Shown: positions 1 to 6,851, numbered from the stretch's first letter. The stretch is DNA of 6,851 bases from Rhodobiaceae bacterium (GCA_002401305.2 NVSO02000094.1:1-6851), one strand, 5' to 3'. Translations and numbers: made by a program. Notes: generated by a model not told the origin, from the sequence alone.

Positions 1-138
1 GCCGTAGGCCCAACGGTCCCCACCCTCTGCAATGACGGGCATCTCGTGCCATTGGTAGGCGGCTACTTTGGCGCGAATGGTCTCGAGCACGTCGTTGGAA
101 ATGTCGATGGTGAAGGGGGTTATCTTAGATGTGCTCAT
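1..138 (-). CDS. Epoxide hydrolase-like alpha/beta hydrolase, N-terminal fragment
   Basis: Partial gene: 46 codons from an ATG at 138, reading leftward off the window edge. The visible residues look like the epoxide hydrolase N-terminal (EHN) domain that precedes the alpha/beta-hydrolase core in microsomal-type and juvenile-hormone-type epoxide hydrolases: PFTIDIS at residues 8-14, then an amphipathic stretch VLETIRAKVAAYQW (17-30), then a Trp-aromatic-Gly motif, RWAYG (42-46). In that family the catalytic Asp-His-Glu/Asp triad and the oxyanion HGWP motif lie further downstream, outside this window, so activity cannot be judged. The start is supported by AAGG at 147-150, 8 nt upstream, and by an in-frame stop at 160-162. 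A candidate promoter lies at 195-222. The gene is divergent from the MFS-GST pair, which suggests a shared role in handling hydrophobic or electrophilic compounds (inference). The domain call rests on 46 residues, so it is good but not certain. Confidence 0.72.
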   Translation of the reverse strand, partial: MSTSKITPFTIDISNDVLETIRAKVAAYQWHEMPVIAEGGDRWAYG

Positions 139-194
139 GATGTTTGCCTTACATGATTGTTATTATTGACGGGCACTTAACGCGATGGGTTTTC

Positions 195-222
195 ATTATG
201 GCGGGGATTGCCATGCTTTCAA
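195..222 (-). promoter_or_regulatory. Putative sigma70-type promoter of the leftward epoxide hydrolase-like gene
   Basis: Read on the minus strand, TTGAAA (217-222) resembles a -35 box and CATAAT (195-200) a -10 box, separated by 16 nt. They match the TTGACA and TATAAT consensus at 4/6 and 5/6 positions. Transcription would begin near 188 and leave a leader of about 50 nt before the ATG at 138. An imperfect inverted pair, GCCATGC (210-216) and GCGTGGC (231-237), flanks the -35 box and could be an operator, but it is short and has one mismatch. This is a prediction from pattern only. Confidence 0.42.
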
Positions 223-289
223 GCCTTGTGGCGTGGCTAAGCGATTGCCGTTAGGGAAAGAGCGGGGTAGGCTCGTCCAAAGAAATTAA

Positions 290-295
290 AAGGGG
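290..295 (+). promoter_or_regulatory. Ribosome binding site that decides the MFS start
   Basis: AAGGGG at 290-295 is a strong Shine-Dalgarno sequence. Two in-frame ATGs follow, at 296 and 302. The first abuts the site directly, with zero spacing, while the second sits 6 nt downstream, a normal distance. The start at 302 is therefore preferred. Confidence 0.7.
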
Positions 296-301
296 ATGGA
301 G

Positions 302-1624
302 ATGTCTGCACAAGATGCTGTGGTGAGCGAGTCGCCGAGTATGACGCCGAACTATCGCAAATATGCGTTGATGGTTTTGTTGTTGGCCTATACGTCGAGC
401 TATGTTGATCGGCAAATCATGGGGATTTTGATTGAGCCCATCAAAGCGGATTTACAATTATCTGATACACAAATGGGATTCATGACGGGGATTGCTTTTG
501 CGATTTTCTACGCGACCTTGGGTATTCCTATCGCCTTTTTGGCGGATAGGTGGAGCCGTCGGAAGATCATTGCCTGGTCAATCCTGATTTGGAGCGGCAT
601 GACCATGGTGTGCGGCTTGGCGGGCAATTTTGCACAATTGGCGATTGCCCGTGTGGGCGTTGGGATTGGCGAGGCTGGTTCTAGCCCGCCGTCTCACTCG
701 ATCATTGCTGATATGTATGCGCCGAAACACCGGGCAGGTGCCATGGCTATTTATGCGCTTGGCGTGTATCTGGGCATTATGCTGGGGTTCTTGGTTGGTG
801 CTTATGTCGCGGCCACCTATGGCTGGCGCTGGGCATTTGTCGTTGTCGGGGCGCCGGGAATTCTCATTGCGGCGTTGGTACGGTTTACATTGCGTGAACC
901 TAAGCGGGGTGAGTCTGAAGGGATTCCAGAAAAAGAACTCCCGCCCTTCGTTTTGAAGGAAGCTATTGCTCAGGTATTGGGTGCCTTTAAACATCTGGCA
1001 ACTGACAAAGTTTCTTTTCACACGGTGGCCGGTGTCACGCTGGTGTCGTTTGTGGGTTACGGCGGCGCTGTTTGGGGCGCTTCCTTCCTCATTCGCTCGC
1101 ATGGCTTTACCTTGATTGAAGTTGGTGAATTCCTAGCGCTTGTTATTGGTGTTGGGGGCGTTACTGGTGCGTTGCTGGGCGGTTTTCTGACCGATAAGAT
1201 TGGTCAAATTGATCCACGTTGGAAAAGCTGGATTGTAACCTGCGCAAAGGTGGCTGCGGCTCCCTTGGTGTTGTTTACCTATCTTACGTCGAACACTGAA
1301 TTGATGATGTTGGTCTATATTCCGGTGACCATTCTGGGTGCATTCTACTTAGGCCCAAGCTTTGCGATGATCCAAAGCCGGGCGCCGATCCACATGCGTT
1401 CCTTAGTGTCAGCGGTTATGTTGTTTATTCTCAACATGATCGGTCTGGGCTTGGGTCCACAGATGGTTGGTATTTTGTCTGACTATTTGGCGCCAAGTTA
1501 CGGTGCAGACTCATTGCGCTATGCGTTGATGATCTTGTCTTTCTTCTCTTTGTGGGGGGCCTTACACTACTACCTTGCAGGGCGCGCCATTGGAGCGGAG
1601 CTTAAGGAACAAGAAGGACGTTAA
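302..1624 (+). CDS. Spinster-like major facilitator superfamily (MFS) transporter
   Basis: An inner-membrane secondary transporter of 440 residues with a 12-helix MFS pattern. Hydrophobic segments lie near residues 21-44, 58-80, 88-108, 111-134, 147-170, 176-195, 238-265, 274-297, 309-328, 336-357, 368-392 and 405-427, with a polar central loop at about 198-230. MFS motif A is clear in loop 2-3 (LADRWSRRKII, 80-90) and has a degenerate second-half copy at 293-301 (GGFLTDKIG). Helix 4 carries RVGVGIGEA (117-125). YVDRQ (34-38) in helix 1 and GLGLGPQMVG (381-390) in helix 11 are typical of the spinster-like branch, which includes SPNS lysolipid exporters and many uncharacterised proteobacterial members. 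The substrate is unknown. The start at 302 is chosen over 296 (442 residues) because of AAGGGG spacing. The gene ends 4 nt before the GST gene, so the two are probably co-transcribed and the substrate may be linked to glutathione chemistry (inference). Confidence 0.9.
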   Translation: MSAQDAVVSESPSMTPNYRKYALMVLLLAYTSSYVDRQIMGILIEPIKADLQLSDTQMGFMTGIAFAIFYATLGIPIAFLADRWSRRKIIAWSILIWSGMTMVCGLAGNFAQLAIARVGVGIGEAGSSPPSHSIIADMYAPKHRAGAMAIYALGVYLGIMLGFLVGAYVAATYGWRWAFVVVGAPGILIAALVRFTLREPKRGESEGIPEKELPPFVLKEAIAQVLGAFKHLATDKVSFHTVAGVTLVSFVGYGGAVWGASFLIRSHGFTLIEVGEFLALVIGVGGVTGALLGGFLTDKIGQIDPRWKSWIVTCAKVAAAPLVLFTYLTSNTELMMLVYIPVTILGAFYLGPSFAMIQSRAPIHMRSLVSAVMLFILNMIGLGLGPQMVGILSDYLAPSYGADSLRYALMILSFFSLWGALHYYLAGRAIGAELKEQEGR

Positions 1625-1628
1625 GAGT

Positions 1629-2288
1629 ATGAGTGACCTCGTTGTCTACGGGCCTGCCTACAGTGTTTACACGCGGATTGTGCGCATGACATTGGTTGAA
1701 AAGGGACAGGATTACCGGTTCGAAGAGGTCGACTTTATTTCTGAAGGGATGCCTGCAGCGCAAGTTGCACGGCATCCCTTTGGCGTTGTACCCGCGCTTG
1801 AGCATGAGGGGCGCATATTGTGCGAAACCTCTTCTATTTGTGTGTATTTGGATGAGGTGTTTGCAGCACCTGCCTTGCGGCCTGCTGATGCGTTTGGGCG
1901 CGCTTGCGTGGCGGAACGTGTTGCCGCGTTTGATCACTATTTGTGGCCTGATATGCGCGACCTCGTTACCCAATCTCTTTTTGCGCCGATGGTTGGCGGG
2001 TGGCCCGATGAGAGCATTGTTGAGCGGGCGACGAAACGCTTGGCGCGGACATTGCGCATTGTCGAAGACACTTTTTTGAGTGATGGCTTTATGGCGGGCG
2101 GGCAATTTTCCCTTGCCGACCTACATGCTGGCGCAATGGTGGACTACATTGTACAGACGGTTGCCGGAGCGGGCTTGGTTGCAGAATTGCCAAACCTCAA
2201 GGCGTGGCGTGACATGATGCGTCATCATCCTTCGCTTGCCGCGACTGAGATTGACTTTGATGCGTATGAGTGGACGCGTCGTGATTGA
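1629..2288 (+). CDS. Glutathione S-transferase family protein
   Basis: A cytosolic-type GST of 219 residues, the usual family length. The N-terminal thioredoxin-fold domain (about 3-80) begins LVVYGPAYSVYTR. Tyr11, Ser12 and Tyr14 fall where the family places its catalytic Ser or Tyr, but which one acts cannot be decided by eye. The cis-proline loop is VVPAL (Pro55), and the glutathione gamma-glutamyl binding motif E-T/S-x-x-I is E66-T67-S-S-I70. The C-terminal helical domain holds the conserved N-capping box S161-L-A-D164 (FSLADLHAG). The protein probably conjugates or reduces an electrophilic small molecule using glutathione; the substrate is unknown. The start at 1629 is chosen because the fold begins there and AAGGA at 1614-1618 lies 10 nt upstream. 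A longer frame back to 1575 would add 18 non-homologous residues inside the MFS gene. It follows the MFS stop by 4 nt and is likely in the same operon. Confidence 0.92.
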   Translation: MSDLVVYGPAYSVYTRIVRMTLVEKGQDYRFEEVDFISEGMPAAQVARHPFGVVPALEHEGRILCETSSICVYLDEVFAAPALRPADAFGRACVAERVAAFDHYLWPDMRDLVTQSLFAPMVGGWPDESIVERATKRLARTLRIVEDTFLSDGFMAGGQFSLADLHAGAMVDYIVQTVAGAGLVAELPNLKAWRDMMRHHPSLAATEIDFDAYEWTRRD

Positions 2289-2309
2289 GTATGGGGCAGT
2301 TGAGCGGGC

Positions 2310-4049
2310 CTAATAAACGCCCTGATCAATGGCGGCACAGGCCGTGCAATTTTGGGATGCCTTCACCACATAATCCTTCACATAGATGTTGGTGAAGTGA
2401 AACCAAAAATCTGAATTATAGACATTGGGATCGCGCACGACGCGCATTTGAAACCCAATGCTGAGATCTTCCCACGGAAGGCCTTCGCGTAAGGTCGCAA
2501 AGAATGCTTCTTCTCTGATTTTGAGGTGGAGGATATTTGTGTGCGTGCCTGCGTCCCTAAAGCTGGTGAGGGGGGGGAGAGATTGGTGCAGCGGTTCAAA
2601 GAATTGAACTTCTGTGTTGTTCATCTCTCTGAAATCGACGCTGAATTGTTTGCGGGTTGTTTCAAACCCATCGTCGCATAAGGAAATGAGGACGAGAAGG
2701 TCGCCTTGAAAACCGGATTTTTCAAAGTAGCAGGAGATCTCATGGTCGGTGCCTGCGCTGTAAGTTACTTTGGCTTGCTTGATGTAGCTGTCGATACTTT
2801 TGTCCACCAAGAAGGTTTGGGCTTTTTTCGCCGTCTGCTTCAGCTGTGCCCCTAAGAACTCGAATTGATCATTCTCTTGAACATCTAAGAGGGAGACCCT
2901 GCGAGAGGCTGCGAGGGGCTCATAGTCGCGCACGGCATTCTTTTTGTTGTTGGTTTTAATGTAGCTGTCGCGCTCTGCGTCTTCGGTGAAAAACCCTGCA
3001 TAGGGCATGAAGTACGACGGGGTGGTGCGATCGAGTACCAGAGCATTTGTGGCTTTGATGGCATTTCGATTGCGCCCAAGGATGCGTTTTTTTTCTTCTT
3101 CGGTGTAATTGTCGAAGCTCAAGGGAAATGAGGACGCGCCGCCTGCAAAGGAGGAGCACAGCAGCGTGATGTCGGGGGGCAAGCGCCAGAAATCTATGCA
3201 GTTGCTGTCCACGCTTAGGAGCGCGCTAAAGGCGCCGATCTCTATGAGCAAACCTGAATCATCTCGGAAATCACCGCTTTTGAGTATCGATAGAGAGATT
3301 TCTCTTTCGGGAAGGACAAGGCTTTTGTCGAAGTCGGCGGTTAGGATGTTGTCAAAGCCTAAGGACTGCATGTAGCGCGCCGTGGAGCCTGATTGAAAGT
3401 TGGCCGTCAGGATCGGCATATCTTTGCGGATATGGGACAGCGATTCTGGGTGCAAGTGATCTGGATGGTTGTGCGAAATGTATAAGAGATCACAGGCATT
3501 GAGCTGCTCGAAGCTGTCTTCGGGAGAGGGTTGGGCCAACCACCAGCCGTTACAAAATGCCGGGCCAAGAATCCAAGGGTCGGTGGCGATCTTAAAATCT
3601 CCAGAGGAAATGATCAAACAGGCATGATTGAGGAAGGTGATCTCGACAGGCTTGTCGCTTGGGAAGTTTTTGAGGCAACGTCTGCGCTCAGAGCTTTCAA
3701 AGGTAAGGGTGTCGGTTACCGTTGCACGATCAAATTCTGCCAGCGGCAGTTTTGTACAGTCGACGTTTTTGTATTTTCCGGTTTGTGGATCTAGCGCCCA
3801 GCCGTGCAAGGGACATTGAATGGCGTTGCCGCGCGAAATCAATTTGCCGCCACTGTGATCGCAGGCGCGGTCAAAGACTTTGATGATCTTGTCATCCTGC
3901 CAGACGAAAAATTCGTCAAACTGGGTGACACCCATGTTGAGTGTTTTTAGATCGATGTTTTGGGAGGTTTTGACGTCGATAAAAGAAACCTCCTCAAGCA
4001 TAAATGCATCAACGAGTGATGGCGCTTGAGGAGGTTTGTTGTCTTTCAT
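2310..4049 (-). CDS. CMP-N-acetylneuraminate hydroxylase (CMAH)-like Rieske/metallo-beta-lactamase-fold protein
   Basis: A soluble 579-residue protein (vertebrate CMAH is about 577) with no signal peptide or membrane segment. The Rieske domain (about 15-118) has cluster ligands C63-x-H65 and C79-P-L-H82. The metallo-beta-lactamase-fold domain follows (about 134-360, UlaG-like), with H193-N-H195-P-D197-H198 and a further possible ligand, Asp281. Motifs shared with vertebrate CMAH, as I recall that sequence, include NHAC (141-144), DPWILGPAF plus GWWL (157-171), DLLYISH (187-193), FAGGAS (301-306), PYAGFF (349-354), YIKTNNKKN (363-371) and IGFQ-x-R-x-x-RDP-x-x-Y (531-544). CMAH hydroxylates CMP-Neu5Ac to CMP-Neu5Gc in the cytosol, with electrons from cytochrome b5. 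The bacterial substrate and electron donor are unknown and could be another CMP-nonulosonate. The ATG at 4049 lies 32 bp after secA with only a weak AAAGAA ribosome site; read-through from secA is likely. Oddities are a C8 and an A8 tract in frame and a terminal C568-x-x-C571. Confidence 0.85.
   Translation of the reverse strand: MKDNKPPQAPSLVDAFMLEEVSFIDVKTSQNIDLKTLNMGVTQFDEFFVWQDDKIIKVFDRACDHSGGKLISRGNAIQCPLHGWALDPQTGKYKNVDCTKLPLAEFDRATVTDTLTFESSERRRCLKNFPSDKPVEITFLNHACLIISSGDFKIATDPWILGPAFCNGWWLAQPSPEDSFEQLNACDLLYISHNHPDHLHPESLSHIRKDMPILTANFQSGSTARYMQSLGFDNILTADFDKSLVLPEREISLSILKSGDFRDDSGLLIEIGAFSALLSVDSNCIDFWRLPPDITLLCSSFAGGASSFPLSFDNYTEEEKKRILGRNRNAIKATNALVLDRTTPSYFMPYAGFFTEDAERDSYIKTNNKKNAVRDYEPLAASRRVSLLDVQENDQFEFLGAQLKQTAKKAQTFLVDKSIDSYIKQAKVTYSAGTDHEISCYFEKSGFQGDLLVLISLCDDGFETTRKQFSVDFREMNNTEVQFFEPLHQSLPPLTSFRDAGTHTNILHLKIREEAFFATLREGLPWEDLSIGFQMRVVRDPNVYNSDFWFHFTNIYVKDYVVKASQNCTACAAIDQGVY
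2570..2577 (-). repeat. C8 homopolymer tract inside the CMAH-like gene
   Basis: Eight consecutive C on the coding strand span the codons for Leu491-Pro-Pro-Leu494. The present length keeps the frame open to the conserved C-terminus. A gain of one C would read into TAG at 2557-2559 and give a 497-residue product. A loss of one C would shift to a frame that stops at 2378-2380 (556 residues, with the last 60-odd altered). It could be a slippage hotspot or, less interestingly, a sequencing-error risk. Confidence 0.75.
3087..3094 (-). repeat. A8 homopolymer tract inside the CMAH-like gene
   Basis: Eight consecutive A on the coding strand lie across Glu319-Lys-Lys321, in a charged linker (TEEEKKR) after the FAGGAS motif. 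The frame is intact. A-runs of this length can promote polymerase or ribosome slippage, but the Lys/Glu composition alone may explain it. Confidence 0.6.
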
Positions 4050-4081
4050 GGCGGTCGGTTCTTTGTAAAAATGCCCAGTGC

Positions 4082-6802
4082 TTATATCGCGCCGTGGCAA
4101 TGTTTGTATTTTTTACCTGAACCGCATGGGCATGGTGCGTTTCGTGCAACGCGACCCCATGTCTCTGGATTTTCAGGGTCTGCATCCACCGCTGTTCGGT
4201 TGCGCAATGGTTCGAGACCGCTCAGGGGATCTGATGCTTCGTCTGCCATTTCATTACGCCCAGTAAGGGGGTCAATGTGGCTGGGATGCATTTCTGGTTG
4301 CTGTAGCGCTGGCGTGTTCTCTTGCACAAATTCAATGTGCATGAGTTGGCGTGTGACGTCTTCGCGCAAGCGATGCAGAAGGTTTTCGAATAGTTCGAAA
4401 GACTCTGTCTTGTATTCGTTGAGCGGATCGCGTTGGCCGTAGCCGCGCAGGCCGACAAATTGACGCAATTGGTCGAGCTGCTGAAGGTGCTCGCGCCAGC
4501 GCATGTCGATGGTTTGCAGGAGGACGCTTTTTTCAACTTGGCGCAGAAGTTCTGGCCCCACTTGAGCTACTTTGCGGGCCATTGTTTCATCGGCGTGTTT
4601 GGTGAGGCGCTCATGAATTTCTTCATTGGCGATGCCTTCTTCTGCTGCCCACTCGGCAACGGGAAGATCGAGACCCAAGATTGTCTCTGTTTTTTCAACA
4701 AGACCCGCAATGTCCCATTGCTCGGCATAGGCCTTTTCAGGCATATGATCGGCAACCATGTCATCAATGATTTCATGACGCATGTCGGTGACGGTTTCTG
4801 ATACGTCGTCTATTTCCATCAATTCGATGCGTTGTTCAAAGATGACTTTGCGTTGGTCATTCATCACATCATCGTATTTGAGCAAGTTTTTGCGCATGTC
4901 AAAGTTGCGGGCTTCAACTTTAGCCTGTGCTTTTTCCAAGGCCTTATTGATCCATGGGTGGATGATGGCTTCGCCTTCTTCCAGCCCTAGGCGTTGCAAC
5001 ATGCCGTCCATACGGTCGGTGCCGAAGATGCGCATGAGATCATCTTCCAAGGATAGATAGAATTTAGAACGGCCAGGATCTCCCTGACGGCCTGCACGGC
5101 CCCGCAATTGGTTATCAATGCGTCGGCTTTCGTGGCGCTCTGTCCCAATGATATAAAGGCCACCAGCGTCGAGGGCCTGTTGGCGTTTCACCGCAATGTC
5201 GGCTTCGATCGCTGCTGTGCGTTTGGCCAGCTCAGCTTCATCGGTAATGCCTGCGCATTCGTCGTCAATCCGCATTTGCAGATTGCCGCCCAGCTGAATG
5301 TCGGTACCACGTCCCGCCATGTTTGTGGCGATGGTTACGTTGCCGGGAACACCTGCTTGGGCAATGATGTTGGCTTCTTGCTCGTGATAACGGGCGTTGA
5401 GGACATTGTGTTTGACGTTTTGCTGTTTGAGCAAATCGGCAAGCGCCTCTGATTTTTCAATTGAGGTGGTGCCCACGAGAACCGGCTGGCCGCGTTCCAC
5501 GCAATCTTTTACTTCGAGTGCGATGCCATTGAATTTTTCCAAACCGGTGCGATAAATTTCATCGTCTTCATCGACACGGGAGACATCTAGATTGGTCGGC
5601 ACTTCAATGACTTCGAGCTTGTAGATATCGAGAAACTCATCGGCTTCCGTCATGGCTGTACCGGTCATGCCTGCAAGCTTGTCATAAAGGCGGAAGTAGT
5701 TTTGGAAGGTAACGGAGGCCAGAGTTTGGTTTTCTGGTTGGATTTCAACACCCTCTTTGGCTTCCAAAGCTTGGTGAAGACCATCTGAGTAGCGGCGGCC
5801 TTCCATCATCCGGCCCGTGAACTCATCAATGATGATGACTTTGCCGGATTTGACGATGTAGTCGCGGTCTCTCAGGAATAATTTGTGAGCGCGCAAGGCG
5901 TTGTTGAGATGGTGGACCAAGGTGATGTTCTCAACATCATAAAGGGAGCCTTCTTCCAACAGCCCATGGGCGCGCAGAATTTCTTCGCCGTGATCATTGC
6001 CTTCTTCTGACAGGGAGATCGATTTGGCTTTTTCGTCCAATTCGTAATCTTCAGGTACGAGCTCTGCAATGAGACCATCAACCGAGGTGTAGAGGTCTGA
6101 TTTGTCATCTAGGGGACCGGAAATGATCAGCGGTGTCCGGGCCTCATCGACGAGGATCGAGTCAACTTCATCAACCACCACGTAGGTGTGGCCGCGTTGG
6201 ACCATGGCTTCGAGCTGATATTTCATATTATCGCGGAGATAATCAAAGCCGAGCTCATTGTTGGTGGCATAGGTAATGTCACACCGATAAGCCTCGCGGC
6301 GCTCGTCGTCGTTTAGGCCGTGGAGAATACAGCCCGTCGTCATGCCCAATTGGGCAAAGACACGGCCCATCCATTCAGCATCACGGCTGGCCAGATAGTC
6401 ATTCACGGTCACCACGTGCACGCCGTTGCCGGGCAATGCATTGAGGTAGGCGGCCAAGGTGGAGACCAAGGTCTTACCTTCACCGGTTTTCATCTCTGCG
6501 ATCTGACCCTCGTGGAGAATCATCCCGCCGAGGAGCTGCACATCATAGTGGCGCTGGCCCAAGGACCGTTTAGCCGCCTCGCGGACGGCTGCAAAGGCTT
6601 CGGGTAAAAGAGCGTCGAGTTCTTCCCCGGCTTCTAAGCGTGCCCGAAATTCTGTGGTTTTGTCTTTGAGTGCCTCATCAGAGAGAGGGAGCATTTGTTC
6701 TTCTAGAGCGTTGATGCCTTCTACCGCTGCCCGATAAGTTTTAAGCTTACGGTCGTTGGCCGTTCCAAATACGCGTTTGGCAATCGAGCCGAAACTTACC
6801 AT
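4082..6802 (-). CDS. secA: Protein translocase subunit SecA
   Basis: The ATPase motor that drives unfolded preproteins through the SecYEG channel, working at the cytoplasmic face of the inner membrane. It is complete at 906 residues (E. coli SecA is 901). Nucleotide-binding domain 1 has Walker A MKTGEGKT (104-111) and Walker B VVDEVD (209-214), then VDEAR (218-222). The preprotein cross-linking domain occupies about 229-370. Domain 2 carries [13 protein letters not shown] (494-506) and [17 protein letters not shown] (565-581), which includes the arginine-finger region. The helical scaffold, wing and two-helix finger span about 610-825. After a short linker the C-terminal zinc-binding tail is intact: C891-P-C893 and C902-H903, the site that binds SecB and phospholipid. 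The start at 6802 is supported by AGGA at 6810-6813, 7 nt upstream. I see no terminator after the stop, so the CMAH-like gene downstream may be on the same transcript. Nothing looks damaged. Confidence 0.98.
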   Translation of the reverse strand: MVSFGSIAKRVFGTANDRKLKTYRAAVEGINALEEQMLPLSDEALKDKTTEFRARLEAGEELDALLPEAFAAVREAAKRSLGQRHYDVQLLGGMILHEGQIAEMKTGEGKTLVSTLAAYLNALPGNGVHVVTVNDYLASRDAEWMGRVFAQLGMTTGCILHGLNDDERREAYRCDITYATNNELGFDYLRDNMKYQLEAMVQRGHTYVVVDEVDSILVDEARTPLIISGPLDDKSDLYTSVDGLIAELVPEDYELDEKAKSISLSEEGNDHGEEILRAHGLLEEGSLYDVENITLVHHLNNALRAHKLFLRDRDYIVKSGKVIIIDEFTGRMMEGRRYSDGLHQALEAKEGVEIQPENQTLASVTFQNYFRLYDKLAGMTGTAMTEADEFLDIYKLEVIEVPTNLDVSRVDEDDEIYRTGLEKFNGIALEVKDCVERGQPVLVGTTSIEKSEALADLLKQQNVKHNVLNARYHEQEANIIAQAGVPGNVTIATNMAGRGTDIQLGGNLQMRIDDECAGITDEAELAKRTAAIEADIAVKRQQALDAGGLYIIGTERHESRRIDNQLRGRAGRQGDPGRSKFYLSLEDDLMRIFGTDRMDGMLQRLGLEEGEAIIHPWINKALEKAQAKVEARNFDMRKNLLKYDDVMNDQRKVIFEQRIELMEIDDVSETVTDMRHEIIDDMVADHMPEKAYAEQWDIAGLVEKTETILGLDLPVAEWAAEEGIANEEIHERLTKHADETMARKVAQVGPELLRQVEKSVLLQTIDMRWREHLQQLDQLRQFVGLRGYGQRDPLNEYKTESFELFENLLHRLREDVTRQLMHIEFVQENTPALQQPEMHPSHIDPLTGRNEMADEASDPLSGLEPLRNRTAVDADPENPETWGRVARNAPCPCGSGKKYKHCHGAI

Positions 6803-6851
6803 CAGGTTGTCCTATCTTCTCTAATTCTGATTGCTTGGCAGTGATGGCCAA

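Noticed and set aside
166..199. TTGACG (166-171) with CATTAT (194-199) as a rightward promoter for the MFS gene
   Set aside because: The spacer is 22 nt, too long for sigma70, and the -10 matches at only 4 of 6 positions.
578..1102. 174-codon open frame antisense to the MFS gene
   Set aside because: The translation is rich in Arg, Asn, His and Gln with no recognisable fold, and it mirrors a well-supported transporter gene. It is a shadow frame, as are the other overlapping frames inside GST, CMAH-like and secA.
1575..1628. Upstream ATG extending the GST into the MFS gene
   Set aside because: The added 18 residues precede the first beta strand of the fold and overlap the MFS coding end. The ATG at 1629 has an AAGGA upstream and the standard N-terminus.
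2306..2322. GGGC...GCCC hairpin between the convergent genes as a terminator
   Set aside because: The stem is only 4 bp with a 9-nt loop and no T-run follows on either strand.
2310..4049. Reading the gene as an ordinary Rieske ring-hydroxylating oxygenase alpha subunit
   Set aside because: There is no mononuclear-iron oxygenase domain. The C-terminal part has a metallo-beta-lactamase HxHxDH motif and CMAH-type motifs instead.
4050..4100. Longer version of the CMAH-like protein starting at TTG (4100), overlapping the end of secA by 19 nt
   Set aside because: The 17 extra residues are encoded partly by the secA tail in another frame and match nothing in the family. The ATG at 4049 gives the expected family length.
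4081..4108. TATAAG (4081-4086, minus strand) as a dedicated -10 box for the CMAH-like gene
   Set aside because: The -10 matches at 5 of 6, but the hexamer at -35 (TACAAA, 4103-4108) matches only 3 of 6, and the site overlaps the conserved secA tail and stop. Too weak to list as a feature.
6841..6851. Possible start of a rightward gene (GTG at 6841 or ATG at 6844) at the window edge
   Set aside because: Only a few bases remain and there is no ribosome binding site upstream, so nothing supports a gene.

Overview
The window comes from a bacterial chromosome, most likely an alphaproteobacterium of moderate GC content. The lineage call rests on the character of the SecA protein and on the company of a spinster-type MFS transporter, a small GST and an epoxide hydrolase, a gene mix common in sphingomonad-like and marine alphaproteobacteria. 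The genus cannot be read from the sequence. The window is densely coding: the only gap over 100 bp is the 163-bp divergent intergenic region at 139-301. I saw no tRNA, rRNA, CRISPR array, insertion sequence or phage gene.

Left part (1-2288): the 5' end of an epoxide-hydrolase-like gene runs leftward out of the window. Divergent from it is a two-gene unit, a spinster-like MFS transporter followed 4 nt later by a glutathione S-transferase. A plausible sigma70-type promoter for the leftward gene lies in the gap. Together these look like a small-molecule or xenobiotic handling module (epoxide hydrolysis, glutathione conjugation, transport), though the substrate cannot be read from sequence.

Right part (2310-6802, all minus strand): a complete secA (906 codons) is followed after 32 bp by a 579-residue protein that joins an N-terminal Rieske [2Fe-2S] domain to a metallo-beta-lactamase-fold domain. 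Its motifs, domain order and length closely match vertebrate CMP-N-acetylneuraminate hydroxylase (CMAH), the enzyme that makes Neu5Gc from Neu5Ac. This is the standout of the window, because bacteria are not generally known to make Neu5Gc. No sialic-acid or other nonulosonate biosynthesis gene and no dedicated electron-transfer partner is visible here. The same gene carries a C8 tract and an A8 tract inside its reading frame. A one-base gain in the C8 tract would truncate the protein before its most family-specific C-terminal motif, so phase variation is worth testing.

The MFS-GST unit and the secA-CMAH-like unit converge, with only 21 bp between their stop codons and no convincing terminator.
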